DNA from: Sphingobacterium tenebrionis
GTDB taxonomy: Bacteria; Bacteroidota; Bacteroidia; Sphingobacteriales; Sphingobacteriaceae
Direction of reading: 5' to 3'
DNA: 64,000 nt
NCBI RefSeq assembly: GCF_037126265.1
Contig: NZ_JAYLLN010000010.1
Location: 15,844 to 79,843 of the forward strand
The position numbers and the translations under genes are program-made. Positions 60,451 through 64,000 of this stretch are shown here, piece by piece. Numbering within the stretch: position 1 is the first letter of the stretch; the number at the start of each line of letters is the position of its first letter. Below the pieces are notes generated by a model. That model was given only the letters and a program-made list of their open reading frames with translations. It searched no databases and was not told the DNA's origin.

Positions 60451-60860
60451 ATGTCTTTATCTTTAAAAATTATACATCTATTTTCTGTTCTAACAACCAA
60501 TTTAGCCCGATTTTGTTTATTTGTCCACCTTTTGTCCACCCCCTCTTACTTCCAATAAACCTATTAATTCACTTAATTTGTGGCAACAAAAAGAAATTAA
60601 ATATTTCGATTAGCGTTCGAATTACATGAGTTTTTAAATTGTCAATCCCGAAAAAGCAGCAATTTTCGGGATTATTTTTTTTAATAACTCATAGAGAAAA
60701 TCTATCATGTTTTAAATATTAATTAGATTTTATTTATCTAACTTTAACTAAATTTATAAGAGAAAGTTACAACATGTACTGCCAATTATAAATGTGAGAT
60801 AATAAAAAAACAACAGATACCAACGGATTCCCTTGGTATGAATTAATTCTAAAAAAAGAT
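60451..60860. other. Region upstream of katG
   Basis: About 410 bp without a gene. It holds two TGTCCAC motifs in an 11-bp period near 60521-60540, an unattributed plus-strand terminator-like hairpin (60644-60682), and an inverted repeat ATACCAA/TTGGTAT (60817-60839) just before katG. No clear TAnnTTTG box was found. Confidence 0.5.
60644..60682 (+). terminator. Orphan rho-independent terminator-like hairpin
   Basis: AATCCCGAAAA and TTTTCGGGATT form an 11-bp stem with an 8-nt loop, followed by ATTTTTTTT on the plus strand. No plus-strand gene precedes it, so it may end a small RNA or attenuate katG transcription. Confidence 0.75.
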
Positions 60861-63134
60861 ATGGAAAACGGATCAAACGACATTAGCAAATGCCCATTCC
60901 ACAACGGCACTTTGAACCAGAAAATGACAGTAGCAGGTGGAGGAACTACCAACCACGATTGGTGGCCAAAACACCTTAAAGTAAGTTTACTACGCCAGCA
61001 TTCCAACCTATCCAATCCAATGGATGATGGTTTTGACTACGCAGCCGAATTTAACTCCTTAGATTTAGCCGCAGTAAAACAAGATCTGCACGCTTTAATG
61101 ACCGATTCTCAGGATTGGTGGCCGGCAGATTTTGGACACTATGGTGGTCTATTTATCCGTATGGCCTGGCACTCCGCAGGTACTTACCGTGTAGGTGATG
61201 GTCGTGGTGGTGCAGGTACCGGACAGCAACGTTTTGCTCCTTTAAATAGCTGGCCAGATAATGTGAGTTTGGATAAGGCACGCCGCTTATTGTGGCCGAT
61301 CAAACAAAAATATGGTCGTAAGATTTCCTGGGCAGATTTAATGGTATTGACCGGAAATGTCGCCTTGGAATCTATGGGTTTCAAAACTTTCGGTTTTGCT
61401 GGTGGTCGTGTGGATGCGTTTGAACCTGATCAGGATGTATATTGGGGTTCGGAAGATAAATGGTTAGGCGGTGATGTGCGTTATGCGCATGGTTCTGAAG
61501 GGGTCGCTGAAAAACACGGCGTATTATCGGCAGATGATGATGCAGATGGAGATGTGCATTCCAGGAATCTGGAAAACCCATTGGCAGCTGTACAAATGGG
61601 ATTGATCTATGTAAACCCGGAAGGACCTGATGGAAACCCAGACCCTATTTTAGCCGCAAAGGATATTCGCGATACCTTCGGAAGGATGGCAATGAACGAT
61701 GAAGAGACCGTTGCATTGATCGCTGGTGGCCATACCTTTGGAAAAACACACGGCGCTGGACCTGCAGATAATGTAGGAAAAGAACCTGAAGCAGCAGGAC
61801 TGGATGAACAAGGTTTTGGCTGGAAAAGCAGTTATAAATCGGGAGTTGGAGCCGATGCCATCACTTCGGGATTGGAAGTGATCTGGACGACCACCCCAAC
61901 GCAATGGAGCAATAACTTTTTTGAAAACCTATTCAATTACGAATGGGAATTGACGAAAAGTCCTGCCGGTGCACATCAATGGGTGGCAAAAGATGCAGAA
62001 GAAACCATTCCAGATCCATTCGACAGTAACAAGAAACGGAAGCCAACCATGTTGACTACCGATCTTTCCCTACGTTTTGATCCAGAATATGGTAAGATCT
62101 CCAGACATTTCTTCGAAAATCCTGATGCTTTTGCTGATGCCTTTGCACGTGCATGGTTTAAATTGACTCACCGCGATATGGGACCTCGCTCCCGTTACCT
62201 GGGACCAGAAGTTCCTGCAGAAGAATTAATCTGGCAAGATCCAATTCCTGAAGTAAATCATGAATTGATCGCTGATGCAGATGCTGCCGATCTAAAGGGT
62301 AAGATTCTTTCTTCAGGTCTAACTGTTTCTGAACTGGCATCAACGGCATGGGCTTCTGCCTCTACTTTCCGTGGGTCGGATAAACGTGGTGGTGCTAATG
62401 GTGCCCGAATCCGTTTAGCGCCTCAAAAAGATTGGGAAGTGAATAATCCTAAACAATTGGATAAAGTGTTATCGGTTTTGACGCAAATCCAAAATGATTT
62501 CAATGGAGCACAGACAGCTGGTAAAAAAGTATCCTTAGCAGATCTTATTGTTCTTGCAGGAAATGCAGCCATTGAGAAGGCAGCACAAGATGCTGGAACG
62601 CCTGTTGAGGTAGCTTTTAAAGCGGGTCGTATGGATGCTTCGCAAGAGCAGACAGACATCGAATCGATTGGACACCTAGAGCCGATAGCTGATGGATTCC
62701 GCAACTATAAGAAAAGACGATATACTTCATCTACAGAAGAATTATTGATCGACAAAGCGCAATTATTAAACCTTTCAGCACCTGAATTAACTGTTCTGAT
62801 TGCCGGTATGCGCGCATTGGACACGAACTTTGATGGTTCTAAAAATGGGGTATTCACGAACAGACCTGGACAGTTAACCAATGATTTCTTGGTCAATCTA
62901 TTGGATATGAATACGGCTTGGAAGGCTGCTTCAGAAGATAAGGAATTATATATCGGTTCGGATCGTAAAACTGGTCAACCAAAATGGACCGGTACTCGAG
63001 CGGACCTGGTGTTCGGATCAAACGCGGAGCTTCGTGCCGTTGCCGAAGTCTACGCCAGCGCTGATGCTCAAGAGAAATTTGTGAAGGATTTCGCAAAAGC
63101 TTGGACGAAAGTGATGAATTCGGACATGTTTTAA
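60861..63134 (+). CDS. katG: Catalase-peroxidase
   Basis: A 757-aa bifunctional heme enzyme that destroys hydrogen peroxide. Distal heme residues are Arg100, Trp103 and His104 (IRMAWHSAGTYR). The Tyr of the Met-Tyr-Trp adduct lies in GLIYVNPEGPDG. The proximal His is in GGHTFGKTHG. The second, inactive peroxidase half (about residues 450-757) is present, as in all KatG. There is no signal peptide, so it is cytosolic. It is monocistronic with a strong terminator; an inverted repeat ahead of the start may be a peroxide-responsive site. Confidence 0.98.
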   Translation: MENGSNDISKCPFHNGTLNQKMTVAGGGTTNHDWWPKHLKVSLLRQHSNLSNPMDDGFDYAAEFNSLDLAAVKQDLHALMTDSQDWWPADFGHYGGLFIRMAWHSAGTYRVGDGRGGAGTGQQRFAPLNSWPDNVSLDKARRLLWPIKQKYGRKISWADLMVLTGNVALESMGFKTFGFAGGRVDAFEPDQDVYWGSEDKWLGGDVRYAHGSEGVAEKHGVLSADDDADGDVHSRNLENPLAAVQMGLIYVNPEGPDGNPDPILAAKDIRDTFGRMAMNDEETVALIAGGHTFGKTHGAGPADNVGKEPEAAGLDEQGFGWKSSYKSGVGADAITSGLEVIWTTTPTQWSNNFFENLFNYEWELTKSPAGAHQWVAKDAEETIPDPFDSNKKRKPTMLTTDLSLRFDPEYGKISRHFFENPDAFADAFARAWFKLTHRDMGPRSRYLGPEVPAEELIWQDPIPEVNHELIADADAADLKGKILSSGLTVSELASTAWASASTFRGSDKRGGANGARIRLAPQKDWEVNNPKQLDKVLSVLTQIQNDFNGAQTAGKKVSLADLIVLAGNAAIEKAAQDAGTPVEVAFKAGRMDASQEQTDIESIGHLEPIADGFRNYKKRRYTSSTEELLIDKAQLLNLSAPELTVLIAGMRALDTNFDGSKNGVFTNRPGQLTNDFLVNLLDMNTAWKAASEDKELYIGSDRKTGQPKWTGTRADLVFGSNAELRAVAEVYASADAQEKFVKDFAKAWTKVMNSDMF

Positions 63135-63140
63135 AAAAGA

Positions 63141-63172
63141 GGAGGTTGGCCAAAAGCCAACCTCTCTTTTTT
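63141..63172 (+). terminator. Terminator of katG
   Basis: GAGGTTGGC and GCCAACCTC form the stem around CAAAA, followed by TCTTTTTT. It begins 7 bp after the katG stop. Confidence 0.92.
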
Positions 63173-63185
63173 AAAACAGTATTTA

Positions 63186-63241
63186 GTAGTGAGTAGTTAG
63201 TATTTAGACCTATGACGCCCTAGGTCTAACTACTAACTACT
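63186..63241. repeat. Long inverted repeat, second copy of the 32-bp element
   Basis: A 21-bp arm (63192-63212, ending TTTAGACCTA) pairs with 63221-63241 (starting TAGGTCTAAC) with one mismatch and an 8-bp spacer. The left arm plus flank repeats 50737-50768. The right side also shows CTAACTA in tandem. Confidence 0.8.
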
Positions 63242-63261
63242 AACTACTTTGTACTAAAATA

Positions 63262-63648
63262 CTATCCCAAAGGTTCTTGGAGTATTTTATTTCCGTGGGA
63301 ATCAAAGTAAGTACAGACCATTTTTTCTAGGTCGACAATCCAGTTATTAACGCCATTTTCAGCACATATTTTGATGAAATGAGGGAAGTCTGTTTTTCCT
63401 TGCTGGTGATCAATTAATTCTTTTGTAAAGGTTGGAAAGTTTACTTCGGATTGGATTTTTATAGGATCATATTTTGGTTCGGAAACGGCTTCGTAGCTAT
63501 TTTCACCGAAATATATTTCTTTTCCATCGGATACGTTGAATTTAAAAGAAGTGACGCCAAGGTTTCTAATTTCTGCAATGTAGCGCGGAAAATCTGCACC
63601 TGTACTAACGCGACTATGTGCTTCTTCAATTTGTTTAATGCTGAACAT
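63262..63648 (-). CDS. DUF1398 protein
   Basis: A 128-aa soluble protein. It starts MFSIKQIEEAHSRVSTGADFP. The DUF1398 core has GVTSFKFNVSDGKEIYFG, FPHFIKICAENGVNNWIVD and a terminal TYFDSHGNKILQE. The family includes small proteins sometimes labelled phage envelope-like, with no known function. There is no signal peptide. It is convergent with katG. Confidence 0.88.
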   Translation of the reverse strand: MFSIKQIEEAHSRVSTGADFPRYIAEIRNLGVTSFKFNVSDGKEIYFGENSYEAVSEPKYDPIKIQSEVNFPTFTKELIDHQQGKTDFPHFIKICAENGVNNWIVDLEKMVCTYFDSHGNKILQEPLG

Positions 63649-64000
63649 TTTTGTGATTTTCTATATTAGGTTTTATTAATGATATGTGATGTTTTACTAA
63701 TGATATGTGATGTTTTATTATTTTTTTGTATCATGTCGAGCTCGCATCATCGAGGTTCCATGTCATTGCGAGGTACGAAGCAATCTTTTTTTATATCCTT
63801 CCAATTAAATTATCATGACGTCTAGCATGTCATGCTGAGCGAAGTCGAAGCATCTGTTCATTTACCAGTGTTTAGATCCTTCGACTACGCTACCAATGAC
63901 ATGTTGTATAACCTATTGTTAATCAGGTCAATGTATCTTATCTAATTTCATATCGAACTCCAGTGCCAACCTGTTTAGGTACTTTTCCTTCTGCTTTTTC
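63649..64000. other. Right-end intergenic region
   Basis: Contains a duplicated ATGATATGTGATGTTTTA segment (about 63680 and 63699), then the palindromic repeat at 63762-63902. The last about 75 bases are open in two minus-strand frames and may be the 3' end of a gene beginning outside the window; neither frame can be preferred. Confidence 0.4.
63762..63902. repeat. Palindromic intergenic repeat, incomplete outer element
   Basis: A left outer half (GTCATTGCGAGGTACGAAGCAATC) is followed by the inner palindrome (GTCATGCTGAGC...GTCGAAGCATCT, then AGATCCTTCGACTACGCT...ATGACATG). The right outer arm is missing. Confidence 0.85.

Noticed and set aside
60600..60630. Possible tRNA remnant (GCGTTCGAATTAC resembles a T loop)
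   Set aside because: The flanking bases cannot form a 5-bp T stem or acceptor stem.
63928..64000. Possible 3' end of a minus-strand gene at the window edge
   Set aside because: Two different frames are open to the edge (stops at 63928 and 63938); too short to choose between them or to name a product.

Overview
The window looks like chromosomal DNA of a Sphingobacterium-like member of the Bacteroidetes (Sphingobacteriaceae). The base composition is moderately low in GC. Several gene starts are preceded by the Bacteroidetes -7 box TAnnTTTG rather than strong Shine-Dalgarno sites. The gene families fit: TlpA/DUF4369-type thioredoxins, DUF1573, DUF4382, TPR-AraC and 7TM-AraC regulators, a YaiO-type barrel, and a DnaE with an N-terminal exonuclease. 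There is no plasmid or phage backbone. The only clear mobile-element gene is the 3' end of a tyrosine recombinase at the left edge, beside a tRNA-Ser.

Layout. 1-1.15 kb: integrase fragment and tRNA-Ser(TGA). 1.3-10.4 kb: a six-gene leftward operon (HEAT-repeat membrane protein, GT2 synthase, TPR/beta-barrel porin, DUF4838 lipoprotein, DUF1573 lipoprotein, short AraC protein). It reads as a Pga-like synthase-dependent exopolysaccharide machine whose PgaB position is filled by a DUF4838 glycosidase-like lipoprotein. 11-14.6 kb: four tightly coupled genes for membrane-linked AraC regulators, one of which is split by an in-frame stop. 15-19.8 kb: DUF4382 lipoprotein, a 23-bp tandem array, a Zn/Cd/Co-type P-ATPase and two small envelope proteins. 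19.8-21.9 kb: stress-type small proteins (BON-SH3, BON, Gre-like, Ala/Lys-rich lipoprotein). 22-36.5 kb: mostly housekeeping (FolD, LepA, FabV, PPK2, TrpS, deoxynucleoside kinase, KdsB), with a chromophore-site-degenerate phytochrome kinase and a SatD/DUF3307 pair. 36.5-50.4 kb: aldo/keto reductase, FKBP, glycosyltransferase, phospholipase C-like protein, TonB receptor, thioredoxin, DnaE, OmpA lipoprotein and a GH144-like glucanase. 50.5-50.7 kb: tRNA-Gly and tRNA-Leu.

50.9-59.2 kb is an AT-rich accessory block read leftward. It holds a PIN toxin-antitoxin pair, a small Cys-rich peptide gene whose promoter and start are a near copy of the antitoxin's, three exported TlpA-type thioredoxins, a YARHG protein, a free-standing propeller lipoprotein and two small membrane proteins. 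59.7-63.7 kb: Tam-like methyltransferase, KatG and a DUF1398 protein.

Two palindromic intergenic repeat families recur at about seven loci. Where complete they are nested: a TCATTGCGAGG/GAAGCAATC family encloses a GTCATCCTGAGC/GTCGAAGGATCT family. They produce spurious short ORFs and should not be annotated as genes. All calls come from reading the sequence; no database search was run.
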